Notes under the pieces: model-generated
Told to the model about the DNA's origin: nothing
What the model saw: only the letters and a program-made list of their open reading frames with translations
Databases searched by the model: none
Position numbers and translations under genes: made by a program
From: Methanosaeta sp. PtaU1.Bin112
GTDB lineage: Archaea > Halobacteriota > Methanosarcinia > Methanotrichales > Methanotrichaceae
Assembly: GCA_002067705.1 (NCBI GenBank)
Contig: MVRL01000089.1
Span: forward strand, 1-64,000
Direction of reading: 5' to 3'
DNA: 64,000 bases
Shown: positions 35,790 to 44,257 of the stretch, piece by piece
How the letters are laid out: each line of letters begins with the position of its first letter
Position numbering within the stretch: the stretch's first letter is position 1

Positions 35790-36848
35790 TCAAGCAGGTC
35801 TTATGGCCGCTTCAACCTCGGGCATCATGGCATCAGTCTTGATGCCAAGACCTGAAAAATGTGTTCGTGACGCTCTGTACCCGCTCTCCTGCAGTCGCTT
35901 TATGGTGTCATCTATCTTGCCGGGTGTGATGCGCAATCTCTCGCAGATGCTATGATGATCATAGTACATGGGTGCATCGATTTCTCTGGAACAGGTGCCG
36001 AGAATTTTTATAGCCCTTCGGCTCAGTCCCTTCCAGCTCAGAGCCTTTTCTATCACCTGCGTCTCCTGTATCCTTCCCAGCCAGAGCGGGCCGGCCAGAG
36101 CCGTACTGGCAGAGCAGTGGCGGCACTGCCCCTCGAGCAGTGGCTCATCCCTGAGAACAAAGTTGCCGCAGCTGGGGCAGTGCTCAACATATCCCAGCTC
36201 TTGCAGGCATTTGTCCGCCTCTTTTGCACCCTTAATGACGCGCAGGTAAGTTCTCACATAATGATCAGTAACGTGGGTGAGCATGGGCTGCATCGCTTTG
36301 TCCAGGCGGGCCAGCTCTCGCGCCGCAAGTCCGAGAAGAATTCTCGCCCCCATCTCCCGGTGATAATCTGTACAGAGTGGCCGTGCCATATACTTGCGGA
36401 TGCCGCTATTGAGATGAGCGCCGCAAAGTGGGGCTGTATCGGTGGCAGTGACGAATAGATAAGAGCGCGCTGAACGGCTGGCTGCAGAAAGATAGGCCGA
36501 AGGCGAGCCGAATGGGTCAAGGTCGACAGCCTGGAAGTGCTGCTCATGTAGCAGGACGTTGGCATTGATGCAGGTTACCGTACCGGCCAGACCATTCCTG
36601 CTCAGGTTCTTTTCTATGAGCTGGCATGCCTGGGGACTGAAGTCGTTCAATGTCACCTTCTGTACTCCTGCTTCCCGAGCCACTCTCAGTCCGCGAACGC
36701 CGCTAGCAGATAGAGCATCCAGGTAATCGGAGAGGTCCAGGGTGCCAGCCATGGCTACATTGATATCCCGGTTGAGAACCATTTTGGGATTGTAGAAAGC
36801 ACCTTCCGTCTCGAAGGTGATTGCGCCCTCGGCTATGAGGTTCATCAC
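35790..36848 (-). CDS. trm1: tRNA (guanine26-N2)-dimethyltransferase
   Basis: 352-residue SAM-dependent enzyme that dimethylates G26 of tRNA. Catalytic motif QAVDLDPFGSPSAYLSAA (DPFG), SAM-site motif SASGVRGLRVAREAG, and a C-terminal zinc-binding pair CPSCGNF and CRHCSAS. It is slightly shorter than typical archaeal Trm1 (about 380). The N-terminal AEGAITFETEGAFYNPKMVLN matches the family. On the minus strand, downstream of the second beta-helix gene. Confidence 0.93.
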   Translation of the reverse strand: MMNLIAEGAITFETEGAFYNPKMVLNRDINVAMAGTLDLSDYLDALSASGVRGLRVAREAGVQKVTLNDFSPQACQLIEKNLSRNGLAGTVTCINANVLLHEQHFQAVDLDPFGSPSAYLSAASRSARSYLFVTATDTAPLCGAHLNSGIRKYMARPLCTDYHREMGARILLGLAARELARLDKAMQPMLTHVTDHYVRTYLRVIKGAKEADKCLQELGYVEHCPSCGNFVLRDEPLLEGQCRHCSASTALAGPLWLGRIQETQVIEKALSWKGLSRRAIKILGTCSREIDAPMYYDHHSICERLRITPGKIDDTIKRLQESGYRASRTHFSGLGIKTDAMMPEVEAAIRPA

Positions 36849-36893
36849 CAGAAGAAGGCATGGCGGAGAATATAATCCTTACCGGAGCTCGAG

Positions 36894-38429
36894 TTAGAAG
36901 CTATTCTCTTTCTGGAAGGGCGGCGCGCTGGCATCAAAAGACTGGGAGTCCTTCCATTTGGGCGGCGAGCTGGGGGTCTTTCGGGATATCACCACGACGC
37001 CATTCTGCTTGCTGATTGTGGGGTACTCATAATCGGCAGGCCCAAAAACCGCATATTTCTTGACCTCATCTCTGATTTGAGTGCAGTTGAGCACTCCTTG
37101 CCGGAATGAACGGGTGAGGGGCCGATAGTCAAAGGAATGAGATTCGGGCCCGGGAAGCGAATAGGGCTGATCGCCTATGCCGTCATTATTTGCGTCTTTG
37201 CCCTGATAATCGTTGTAGTAGTTGCCTAATGTTGTATTCCATATATTGAGGCTGGTATTCTCGTAGGCATTTATATCATTTCTATAGAAGTTGTTTGCGA
37301 AGACCAGATTATTGCGGTTCTCATTGAGCCTTATGCCGTGTTTATTCTCTGAGGCGTTGTTGTCGTAGACGGCATTGAACTTACAGCCTTTTGATATCTC
37401 CAGGCCATTGAAGTTGCCTGTTGCTGTGTTTCTGATCAGCACATTGTAGCTGCTGTTCTCTTGAAGACTGATGCCTATGCCAAATCCTCTTACGATCTCG
37501 CTTCGAATGTTATCTTTCGCCAGATTATCGGTCAGGTTGTTGTAGTTGGATGAGGCAGTCACCAGGATGCCATAGTAATTATGATCCGCCTGATTTCTCC
37601 TCACCTGATTATATGAGGAATTCCAGAGGGAGAGGCCAAAGGTATTCGTGGAGAGGATATTATCTTGGATGACATTCTCATCTGTCTCCCTGAGCAGTAT
37701 CCCTATATTGGTGTTGTTGACGATGCTGTTATTGTCAAGTATCACATCGATTGACTTTTCAATATCAAGGCCGTATTTCCTGCAGCTGACAATGCGGCAG
37801 GCAGTGATCTTTATCTGGGCGCTCTGCAGGACAAGGGCTCCTGTATCGCAGCTATCTATGGTTGTGTTCTGTATCGTCAGATCTCGCACATTTTCCGCAG
37901 AGATTGCCAGCTGCGCTCCAAATATGCTGCAATTTTTAATAGAGAAGCCGTTGCCCATTATGACTATGGCCGAGTTAGGCTCATCGAAGCTGGTGCCGGA
38001 GGCGGCAGTAGGATTTTGCATATAGTAATTGAACTTTGCAGTGGTGTCCTTTCCTACGCCGATGATGCGAAATCCTGTGATGGTGACGTCATCGCTGAGC
38101 ACTTTTATCGCCGGTTTTTGCAAAGCTGCATTGACGATGGGATTGCCCTGTCCCACTATTGTTAGTGGTCGATCCACCTGGAAGCGGCTTATTTCCCCAG
38201 GGCCAACTATTATAGTGTCCCCTGCTTTGGCCGAGTTTATGGCCGTCTGGATGTCAGTCCCTGCCTGAATAATGCTTGCACTGGCCGGATCCAGTGGCAT
38301 GAGAATGAGAAGGGCGATAGCTAGTAGTGCAAAAATAATGGTTATAGCATTTTTCTCAGGAGATTTAATGCCTGAAGTGGCGCATGCCGGTAAAGACCAT
38401 GGCCATGTTGTGCTCATTGGCAGCGTCAA
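36894..38429 (-). CDS. second secreted beta-helix (NosD-like) protein
   Basis: Up to 511 residues. Signal-like helix AITIIFALLAIALLILMPL, then IQAGTDIQTAINSAKAGDTI, and many parallel beta-helix repeats (ISRCRKYGLDIE-type, NVIQDNILSTN, NQVRRNQADHN, NNLTDNLAKDN). A non-repetitive 80-residue tail follows. The in-frame ATGs (38429, 38417) overlap the end of purH by 50-65 bases. Starting closer to the signal peptide would need an ATT codon at 38369 that overlaps the purH TAA. The start is unresolved. A beta-helix relative is at 25336-26772. Confidence 0.75.
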   Translation of the reverse strand: MTLPMSTTWPWSLPACATSGIKSPEKNAITIIFALLAIALLILMPLDPASASIIQAGTDIQTAINSAKAGDTIIVGPGEISRFQVDRPLTIVGQGNPIVNAALQKPAIKVLSDDVTITGFRIIGVGKDTTAKFNYYMQNPTAASGTSFDEPNSAIVIMGNGFSIKNCSIFGAQLAISAENVRDLTIQNTTIDSCDTGALVLQSAQIKITACRIVSCRKYGLDIEKSIDVILDNNSIVNNTNIGILLRETDENVIQDNILSTNTFGLSLWNSSYNQVRRNQADHNYYGILVTASSNYNNLTDNLAKDNIRSEIVRGFGIGISLQENSSYNVLIRNTATGNFNGLEISKGCKFNAVYDNNASENKHGIRLNENRNNLVFANNFYRNDINAYENTSLNIWNTTLGNYYNDYQGKDANNDGIGDQPYSLPGPESHSFDYRPLTRSFRQGVLNCTQIRDEVKKYAVFGPADYEYPTISKQNGVVVISRKTPSSPPKWKDSQSFDASAPPFQKENSF

Positions 38430-39711
38430 TCACCTCTGCATCCCGTATGGATCCGCCGGGATGAATTACGGCAACAGCTCCCGCCTGGAATGCTTGATCA
38501 AGGCCGTCTCGGAAGGGGAAGAATGAATCCGTGGCAGCTACTGTTCCCTGGGTTTCAAGGCCGTGCTCCGCTGCCTTCTCCGCACCAAAGCGTGCGGAAT
38601 CCACACGGCTCACCTGGCCTGATCCAATGCCGATGGTCTGGCAATCTGTGGTGTAAACCAGGGCGTTGGACTTGACATATTTGGAAACCTTCCAAGCGAA
38701 TCTAAGGGCTTTGCTCTCCCATTCCGTGGGTGGCCTCTTGGTCACGACCTTCCATTCCAGAAGATCACCAGTGTCGTAATTCTGGAGCATCATGCCCCCA
38801 AAGATGTTCTTTTGATAAAAGCCCTGATAAAGTTCCTCCCTTCGGGCCAGAAGATCTCCAATATCCAGTATTCTGCGATTGGGCTTCTTCTCCATAAGAA
38901 GCTTCAATGCTTCGGGATCATAGCCTGGGGCGAGCAGCACCTCGACGAAGCTATCGCCAATGGCGCGGGCAGTCTCTATGTCCACCGGACGATCGAATCC
39001 GATGACTCCGCCGAAAGCGGATTTGGGATCGGTGGCAAAGGAGAGACGATAGGCCTCGGCGAGACTCTCGCCATAGGCCACCCCGCAGGGGTTGGCATGC
39101 TTGACGATTACTGAGAGGGGCTTTTCTGCTGGGACCCCATCGTACTCAGATAGATCTATCAGCATCTCAAGCACCGTTTCCGCATCGACCATGTTGTTGT
39201 AGGACATCTCCCGTCCGTTCAGCTTCCTGGCAGCCTGCAGGCCCAGACCATCCTGCTTGATGTAGAGTGCCGCCTTCTGGTGCCAGTTCTCGCCGTAACG
39301 AAGATCCTGCACCTTTTCGTAGGCAGCCGCTGCATATCGGGGCATGGCGCTCGTCTTCGCCATGAGCGCGGAGAGTCGCTGCGAGTCGCTCTGCAGGCAT
39401 TTGAATAGGACATAAGCCTCCAGGTTATTTCTGGTCTCTAGAGAGAGCTCCCCTGTTCGGCTGATCTCCTCCAGAACTGACTGAAAGTTTGCATTGTCTA
39501 ACAAAACAGCGCTTCCACCGGCCAGTGCCTGGCGAATGAGGATGGAGCCCTTGGGGGTTGCGGCATATTCCTGATCGCATAGCAAAAGGCAATCCTTTCC
39601 CGAGCTTGGCAATTGATCGCAGATTTGCAGGCCAAGCTGCTTCAATCCGGGAAGAATGGATCCTGCCAGCAGAGAGCAGCCTGCCGGGACGACAACTGTC
39701 TTGATCTCCAT
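38365..39711 (-). CDS. purH: AICAR transformylase with shrunken IMP cyclohydrolase domain
   Basis: 448 residues. From about residue 130 on it is a full AICAR formyltransferase domain (KVQDLRYGENWHQKAALY, VKHANPCGVA, SYNNMVDAETV, DSFFPFRDGLD, VIHPGGSIRDAEV). The N-terminal part is only about 125 residues and keeps just the end of the cyclohydrolase domain (ILIRQALAGGSAVLL in place of GGPxxxRAAAKN). IMP cyclohydrolase activity is therefore unlikely, and the archaeal enzyme PurO is encoded at 59626. Cytoplasmic, last two steps of purine synthesis. Confidence 0.85.
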   Translation of the reverse strand: MEIKTVVVPAGCSLLAGSILPGLKQLGLQICDQLPSSGKDCLLLCDQEYAATPKGSILIRQALAGGSAVLLDNANFQSVLEEISRTGELSLETRNNLEAYVLFKCLQSDSQRLSALMAKTSAMPRYAAAAYEKVQDLRYGENWHQKAALYIKQDGLGLQAARKLNGREMSYNNMVDAETVLEMLIDLSEYDGVPAEKPLSVIVKHANPCGVAYGESLAEAYRLSFATDPKSAFGGVIGFDRPVDIETARAIGDSFVEVLLAPGYDPEALKLLMEKKPNRRILDIGDLLARREELYQGFYQKNIFGGMMLQNYDTGDLLEWKVVTKRPPTEWESKALRFAWKVSKYVKSNALVYTTDCQTIGIGSGQVSRVDSARFGAEKAAEHGLETQGTVAATDSFFPFRDGLDQAFQAGAVAVIHPGGSIRDAEVIDAANEHNMAMVFTGMRHFRH

Positions 39712-39825
39712 CGAACCTCTTTTCCTTCATCGCTGGCGCTATTTTAACTTTATGCCAAGAACGAATATGCTCTTCTGCATAATCCAGAGATAAGCTTAAG
39801 CCTCAAGAGGCCAATTTTAGCAGCG

Positions 39826-40140
39826 ATGAACATTAGTGAGGCGGTCAAGCCCCATCCGCTGGGCTGTACCATCAGCTTTGAGGTGGTGCCCGAATCCTCC
39901 CGGTTGGCTGTGCCCTCTGGCTATAATCTCTGGAGGAGATCCATTGAGGCTCATCTGACCGAGGAGCCGTCGCGAGGACGGGCTAACCGGCAACTCACAG
40001 GGGAGCTGGCCAGGGTGCTGGGCATCAGCGAAGGGGAGATTTTCGTTCTCTGCGGCCAGAAGAGCGCCAGAAAGCTCCTGCTGGTGAAGGGAATGGCGCC
40101 GGAACAAGTCGTCTTGGCAATGATGCAGAGGTTGGGATAG
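39826..40140 (+). CDS. DUF167 (YggU-like) family protein
   Basis: 104 residues resembling the DUF167 fold: an N-terminal beta-hairpin (GCTISFEVVPESSRLAVPSGY), ANRQLTGELARVLGI, and the strand-loop VLCGQKSARKLLLVKGM. Function unknown across the family. The ATG is at 39826 and the gene begins a short plus-strand run with a Toprim protein and an NTPase. Confidence 0.85.
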   Translation: MNISEAVKPHPLGCTISFEVVPESSRLAVPSGYNLWRRSIEAHLTEEPSRGRANRQLTGELARVLGISEGEIFVLCGQKSARKLLLVKGMAPEQVVLAMMQRLG

Positions 40141-40156
40141 TAGGGCGGGCATTGAT

Positions 40157-40588
40157 ATGGCTTGGGGGAGAGATGCGCTGGAGGTCCGTCCCAAAAGGAC
40201 CTATGATCTGGAGGCACTGGAGGAGCTTATCGCTTCACTCATTGATGCTTCTTGTCGGGGGGCAGCAGTCATTGTGGAAGGAAGGCGCGACCTGCTGGCC
40301 CTGCGTGCACTGGGCCTTCCCGGTCCAGTGATCATGGCTTCACGCCGCCCGGCGCTAGAGCTGGCGGAAGAGGCAGCTCGTAGCTATTCTCAGATCATAC
40401 TCCTCACCGACTGGGATGAGAAAGGCGATGAGATGTGCAAGACCATTGAGCTGCATCTGCGCTCCGTCGGCTCGCGGCCTGACGGGGAGATTCGATCTCG
40501 CCTTGGGAAACTGATCAAAAAAGAGATAAAAGACGTAGAGAGCCTTAGCGGCTACGCAGAACGGATGAGGGAGCAGTATGGTATCTAG
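40157..40588 (+). CDS. small archaeal Toprim-domain protein
   Basis: 143 residues with the Toprim fold: AAVIVEGRRDLLALRAL (conserved glutamate) and IILLTDWDEKGDEMCKTI (DxD). This matches the UPF0292 family, a stand-alone Toprim protein found in archaea. Toprim domains cut or join nucleic acids through Mg2+, but no activity is established here. It overlaps the NTPase gene by 11 bases. Confidence 0.88.
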   Translation: MAWGRDALEVRPKRTYDLEALEELIASLIDASCRGAAVIVEGRRDLLALRALGLPGPVIMASRRPALELAEEAARSYSQIILLTDWDEKGDEMCKTIELHLRSVGSRPDGEIRSRLGKLIKKEIKDVESLSGYAERMREQYGI

Positions 40589-41093
40589 GATAGCAGTTAC
40601 CGGATCGCCCGGCGTCGGAAAGTCTACAATGGTCGCGAAAGTGGCTGCGGCCTCGGGCATGCGGGTGGGAGGAGTGCTGGCGCGGGACAAGCGCTACAAA
40701 GACAGGCGCATAGGCTTTGAACTTCTCGACCTTGCCTCAGGCGCTGTGGGCATGTTGGCCGATGAGACGGGGACAGGCCCGCAACTGGGCAAGTACCGTG
40801 TCCATCCGGAAGACCTGGATGGTATAGGAGCAAAGGCGGTGGAAGATGCCCTGAAATGCGAGCTGATCATTGTCGACGAGGTCGGTCCCATGGAATTGAC
40901 CAGTCACCGGTTCATCTCCGCCGTAGAGATGGCCATATCCTCGCCGCTGCCTATGCTGGTGGTGCTTCACGAGTGGTCCAATCACCGCCTGGCCAAGAAG
41001 ATTCGCAGCACCTTCAAGGTGATTGCTGTAACCAAAGATAATCGGGAGCTTTTGGTCGATGAGATAGCAGGAAGCTTGTCCGGCAAGAAATAA
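40578..41093 (+). CDS. THEP1-type nucleoside-triphosphatase
   Basis: 171-residue P-loop NTPase. Walker A AVTGSPGVGKSTMVAKV at the N-terminus, Walker B ELIIVDEVGPMELTS near residue 97, and the family segment KRYKDRRIGFELLDL. Archaeal THEP1 hydrolyses various NTPs; its cellular role is unclear. It starts inside the Toprim gene and is convergent with a TPR gene four bases away. Confidence 0.92.
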   Translation: MVSRIAVTGSPGVGKSTMVAKVAAASGMRVGGVLARDKRYKDRRIGFELLDLASGAVGMLADETGTGPQLGKYRVHPEDLDGIGAKAVEDALKCELIIVDEVGPMELTSHRFISAVEMAISSPLPMLVVLHEWSNHRLAKKIRSTFKVIAVTKDNRELLVDEIAGSLSGKK

Positions 41094-41097
41094 CCGA

Positions 41098-41820
41098 TCA
41101 GAGCCCCAATTCCTTTGCTCGCTTGAAAGCCTCTTCTGCCTCATCAAGGCGATGCAGTGCTTGATAGGCTACAGCCAGATTCTGCCAGGCCGTAGCATAT
41201 TCCGGCTCGATCTGTATGGCCTTTGAAAAGCAGCATATTGCCTCCTCATGCCTGGCCAGGATTCCCGATGACACGCCTTTGTTGTTCCAGGCATAAATGT
41301 CGAAAGGATCAATCAGCAGAGCCTCATCATAGCTATCGATCGCTTCATCATATCTGCCCAGATTGTCCAGAGCCGCGCCCCGGTTATTCCAGGCCCTTCT
41401 GCCGTCTGCTCCGAGCGGATTGCACTCAATTGCCCTTGCATAGCTTTCTACTGCCTTCTCATATTGCCCGAGCTGATGCAGAGCATATCCTCTCACTATC
41501 CAGGTCTTGGCATTATCAGGATCGAGGGCCAGGGATTTCTCACAGAACTCCACAGCTTCTGCGTTTTTGTCCAGCTGGCAACAAACCCATGCATAAGCCC
41601 TCCAGGCATCGGCATTCTCAGGCTGAAGCTCCAGGGCCTTCTCCAGAGATATCGCTGCTTCATCGTACCTGCCGAGCTTTCGCAAAGCTATGCCTTTTTT
41701 ATAGCATTGCAGAAAGCTATGCGGCAAGCCCTTCTCGGCTCTTTCCCAGGCCGATACTGCCTCCTCGTATTTTCTCTGGGCATAGAGGATTTCTGCCTTT
41801 TCATTTTCATATTCTGACAT
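41098..41820 (-). CDS. TPR-repeat protein
   Basis: About 240 residues made of roughly six tetratricopeptide repeats (for example AISLEKALELQPENADAWRA, AVEFCEKSLALDPDNAKTW, AIDSYDEALLIDPFDIYAW). It has no signal peptide, so it is probably a cytoplasmic protein-interaction scaffold. ATG 41820 is chosen since repeats begin at once; in-frame ATGs at 41838, 41850 and 41856 are alternatives. Unlike the TPR gene at 4600-5110, the frame is intact. Confidence 0.85.
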   Translation of the reverse strand: MSEYENEKAEILYAQRKYEEAVSAWERAEKGLPHSFLQCYKKGIALRKLGRYDEAAISLEKALELQPENADAWRAYAWVCCQLDKNAEAVEFCEKSLALDPDNAKTWIVRGYALHQLGQYEKAVESYARAIECNPLGADGRRAWNNRGAALDNLGRYDEAIDSYDEALLIDPFDIYAWNNKGVSSGILARHEEAICCFSKAIQIEPEYATAWQNLAVAYQALHRLDEAEEAFKRAKELGL

Positions 41821-41929
41821 ATCAGTTCCAATGCGCATGCTAATTGCCATTGCCACTATTTAGCGGCTTGCTTAAGCTCAGGGAGATGCAATCGATGTTG
41901 ATGATGAGGCGGCATTTAACCATCAGCTC

Positions 41930-41952
41930 ATATAGTAAAGTATATATTATAC
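41930..41952 (+). promoter_or_regulatory. AT-rich promoter of the DUF2551 operon
   Basis: ATATAGTAAAGTATATATTATAC lies about 60 bases before ATG 42004. The start is preceded by GGAGGGGTG, one of the strongest ribosome-binding sites in the window, so efficient translation from a leadered mRNA is expected. Confidence 0.5.
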
Positions 41953-42003
41953 GTATTAGTAAACTAATGCTAGATGTATAGGGGATAGTATTGGAGGGGT
42001 GCG

Positions 42004-42309
42004 ATGAAGCCAGAGCGGTCCGAGATATTAGGCCGAATGGTCCGGTTCCTCGATTTAGACACAGATGGTCTAAGGCGAGCTGTCCTTGAGTCTATTGTCG
42101 AATCTCAGGAGTTTACGGTAGCCTCTATTCATGAAAGTGTATGCAGGAGGATTGATGTCTCCAAGAAGGTGATCGCCTCCATGATCGGTTACATTTGTTC
42201 GCGTCTGGGGATTCTGCATGTCAATAAAAAGTCATATCGTGCTCCTATGAGTTATGTCTTGAGGGATGAATATGCGGATATCGCCAGAGCAGCTCTTGCC
42301 AGTTTATGA
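42004..42309 (+). CDS. DUF2551 family protein
   Basis: 101 residues, helical, matching a small methanogen family of unknown function (LRRAVLESIVESQEFTVASI, VSKKVIASMIGYICSRLGIL, LRDEYADIARAAL). The pattern suggests a winged helix. It is preceded by a near-perfect ribosome-binding site and overlaps the next gene by 4 bases. Confidence 0.75.
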   Translation: MKPERSEILGRMVRFLDLDTDGLRRAVLESIVESQEFTVASIHESVCRRIDVSKKVIASMIGYICSRLGILHVNKKSYRAPMSYVLRDEYADIARAALASL

Positions 42310-42707
42310 CTACTGTCAAGGCGGCTCCCCGGACCGCCACAACGATTAAGGTTCGCTCTAAATCAGAGCACGCAGTAAGTCGCTCTCGTGATCCTTACCA
42401 TGAGTTGATGCTTCGCCTTTTTCAGGAAGAGACCACTGCCCAGCGCGGCAGGAAGTTCCTGATGATGGTGGAGGAGCGCCAGAAGAGCGGCGACCCGGTA
42501 AAGACGGATGAGTGGGAGCAGCTTCTGATTGATCTTGGCGTCAGTCGATCTGCTTTCTATGCCATGAGGAATAAGCTGCTTGGAGCCGGCCTTATAACAA
42601 ACAAGGGTGGAGAGTACCGGCTCTCTGGGATGTTCAGCCGCGATCTCGCGGACATGGCTCGCTGGTGGTGGACAGCGGTCTTAGGCAATAATCTAGAGAA
42701 TCTATGA
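42306..42707 (+). CDS. probable winged-helix protein
   Basis: 133 residues. The basic, low-complexity first 25 residues (TTVKAAPRTATTIKVRSKS) are followed by a helix-turn-helix-like segment (EWEQLLIDLGVSRSAFYAMRNKLLGAGLITNKGGEYRLSG). It ends with LADMARWWWTAVLG. Translation is coupled to the DUF2551 gene. It overlaps the 3' end of convergent tfe by 6 bases. Probably a DNA-binding partner of the DUF2551 protein; targets unknown. Confidence 0.65.
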   Translation: MTTVKAAPRTATTIKVRSKSEHAVSRSRDPYHELMLRLFQEETTAQRGRKFLMMVEERQKSGDPVKTDEWEQLLIDLGVSRSAFYAMRNKLLGAGLITNKGGEYRLSGMFSRDLADMARWWWTAVLGNNLENL

Positions 42708-43202
42708 CAAGCATTCTTTTAATTCTGCCATCTGATTCTCTATGGTCTCCACCACTTTGGCATTCTCCATGAACTCCAGGCTTCCCTGGCAGAAGGGGCA
42801 GATGAAATTAGCCTCGCTCGCCTCGTCGAAGACAAAGCGGGCGCAGCCTTCTGTACAGGCGTAGAAGATATTCTCTCTCTCATAGGCCAGCCTTTCGTCC
42901 AGCTTGCGCAGCAGCCTTTTGGCTTCAGATTCCAGCGCTTTCTCAAAATTCTCTGGACATAATTGCCACAGATAGGTGAGCCAGCCGGAATCAGGATCGC
43001 GCTTGCGTCGATAAATTGCCAGCCTATGCTCGTAAAGCAGGTAAAGGGTGCGTCTAACGGTATTCAGGCTGATGCCGGTAAGCTCTGCCAGCTTCTCGTC
43101 TGTAATCTCTTCGCCCGGAATGCATTCCACAATTCTCAAACCGTCTTCCCCTACAAGCTTGTTTAGATATGCTCGATGAATAACTTCTTCTATGACCGTC
43201 AA
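42702..43202 (-). CDS. tfe: transcription initiation factor TFE alpha
   Basis: 166-residue homologue of TFIIE alpha that stabilises the open promoter complex with TBP, TFB and RNA polymerase. The N-terminal winged helix has EITDEKLAELTGISLNTVRRTLYLLYEHRLA. The zinc ribbon has CTEGC and CPFC. The start is a TTG at 43202. TFE-alpha partners with TFE-beta in many archaea, and a candidate beta-like protein lies at 21616-21981. Confidence 0.95.
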   Translation of the reverse strand: MTVIEEVIHRAYLNKLVGEDGLRIVECIPGEEITDEKLAELTGISLNTVRRTLYLLYEHRLAIYRRKRDPDSGWLTYLWQLCPENFEKALESEAKRLLRKLDERLAYERENIFYACTEGCARFVFDEASEANFICPFCQGSLEFMENAKVVETIENQMAELKECLS

Positions 43203-43428
43203 CGAATCACTACCTGGATATAGGATCGAAGATATCCGATTTATTGCCGCTTGGCTCGCTGCAGTGGTACATATCCAGAGCAGCGGCGCGCAATGTCCTA
43301 AATTTGCTTTAGGTTTATTTTAGGCTTTTCTTCTATATATCTCCATCGCGGACCCGTCTCTTGGCAATTTAAATATCCTATGCATCCTATTATCATTGAT
43401 AACCTCACAATAAATTGTCCCAGTCTTT

Positions 43429-43444
43429 GAACATAGGTATGTTC
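43429..43444. promoter_or_regulatory. 16-bp palindrome, possible operator
   Basis: GAACATAGGTATGTTC is a perfect 7-2-7 inverted repeat about 230 bases upstream of the tfe start and about 280 bases beyond the stop of the flanking regulator gene. It has the form of a binding site for a dimeric helix-turn-helix protein. No consensus I know matches. Confidence 0.45.
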
Positions 43445-43620
43445 TATCGACTGTAAGCGATACAGGCAATATTAACAAATATGGAAATGGTGCAGATCAA
43501 TTAATACAGATTTTAAATTACTTATTATTGCGATAATTCCGATAGCTTCTCTGTGTTGATGGCAATGCCGCGATCATATCCTCATGATCCAATGATGTTC
43601 AGAGATAAATAGGTAGATTC

Positions 43621-43683
43621 AAAATAGAACGAAAAATAGACTGAAAATAGATCGAAAAATAGATTGGAAAAAAGATGGAAAAT
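43621..43683. repeat. A-rich degenerate tandem repeat
   Basis: About five copies of an 11-13 bp unit close to GAAAAATAGATC (variants GAAAAATAGAC, TGAAAATAGATC, GGAAAAAAGATG) run head to tail up to the 3' end of the regulator gene. Roughly helical-turn phasing of A-tracts would make the DNA curved. Confidence 0.65.
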
Positions 43684-43722
43684 GTTTGCTGGATTGTTAT
43701 TGAATGGACGCCGTTCAAGCTC

Positions 43723-44112
43723 CTAGCTCGACCCAGCCTCTCCCAAGAGGGCTTTGAGCTTTTGAATGGATTGCAGGGCCTGGTTAGCCTCGTTCAGCTT
43801 CTCCTGCTCGTAGTGGTGGAGAATGTCTTCAATTGGCGCCTTGAGGCGGTAGACCTTCATAGGCCGGCCGGTGCCGTCGCTCCTGCTCATCTTCTCCTCA
43901 ACCCAGTTATTTTTTCGGAGTGTGCGCAGGGCGATGCTGACCTCAGGCTGGCGCAGATCCGATCCTCTCTCAATCTCTCTGGAGGTGGCCTCTGTGCCGC
44001 TGGCCAGGTAGGCGATCATATTGGAGACTTTCCTTGGCACTCCCAGGCTTTTCAGAGTCTCAACTACCTCAATATCTTTTTCGTCAAATCTCATTACGAA
44101 CGATTCCTTCAT
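43723..44112 (-). CDS. winged-helix transcriptional regulator
   Basis: 129 residues. The DNA-binding region reads LGVPRKVSNMIAYLASGTEATSREIERGSDLRQPEVSIALRTLRKNNWV, followed by the wing SDGTGRPMKVYRLK and a C-terminal coiled coil (HHYEQEKLNEANQALQSIQKL) that probably dimerises. It matches a group of archaeal ArsR/TrmB-like regulators with no known effector. TATATC-like promoter sequence and a palindromic A/T stretch lie just upstream (44163-44205), suggesting self-regulation. Confidence 0.75.
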   Translation of the reverse strand: MKESFVMRFDEKDIEVVETLKSLGVPRKVSNMIAYLASGTEATSREIERGSDLRQPEVSIALRTLRKNNWVEEKMSRSDGTGRPMKVYRLKAPIEDILHHYEQEKLNEANQALQSIQKLKALLGEAGSS

Positions 44113-44177
44113 TGTTATCTTCTCCCTTATTTTTACTCCCTTGCAATAAATGAAGTACCTTATGATATAAATAGTTT

Positions 44178-44200
44178 ATTTATGTAAAAAAAATTTTTAC
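44178..44200. promoter_or_regulatory. A/T palindrome upstream of the regulator
   Basis: TATGTAAAAAAAATTTTTACTAT contains an inverted repeat of GTAAAAA and TTTTTAC about 70-85 bases upstream of the regulator start. It flanks the likely TATA (GATATAAATAG, 44163-44173). It could be an autoregulatory site, but the composition is simple enough to arise by chance. Confidence 0.3.
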
Positions 44201-44257
44201 TATTATTATTACATTCGGCAAACCCATTAAAAATAAATAACTTTGTAAAAATTCGAT

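Larger units (their letters stand above)
43203..43722. other. AT-rich intergenic region between tfe and a regulator gene
   Basis: 520 bases with no gene. It carries the tfe promoter at its left end, a perfect 16-bp palindrome at 43429-43444, and a run of A-rich tandem repeats at 43621-43683. Confidence 0.6.

Noticed and set aside
43621-43683. CRISPR-like array
   Set aside because: Units are only 11-13 bp, contiguous, without spacers, and no cas genes are present.
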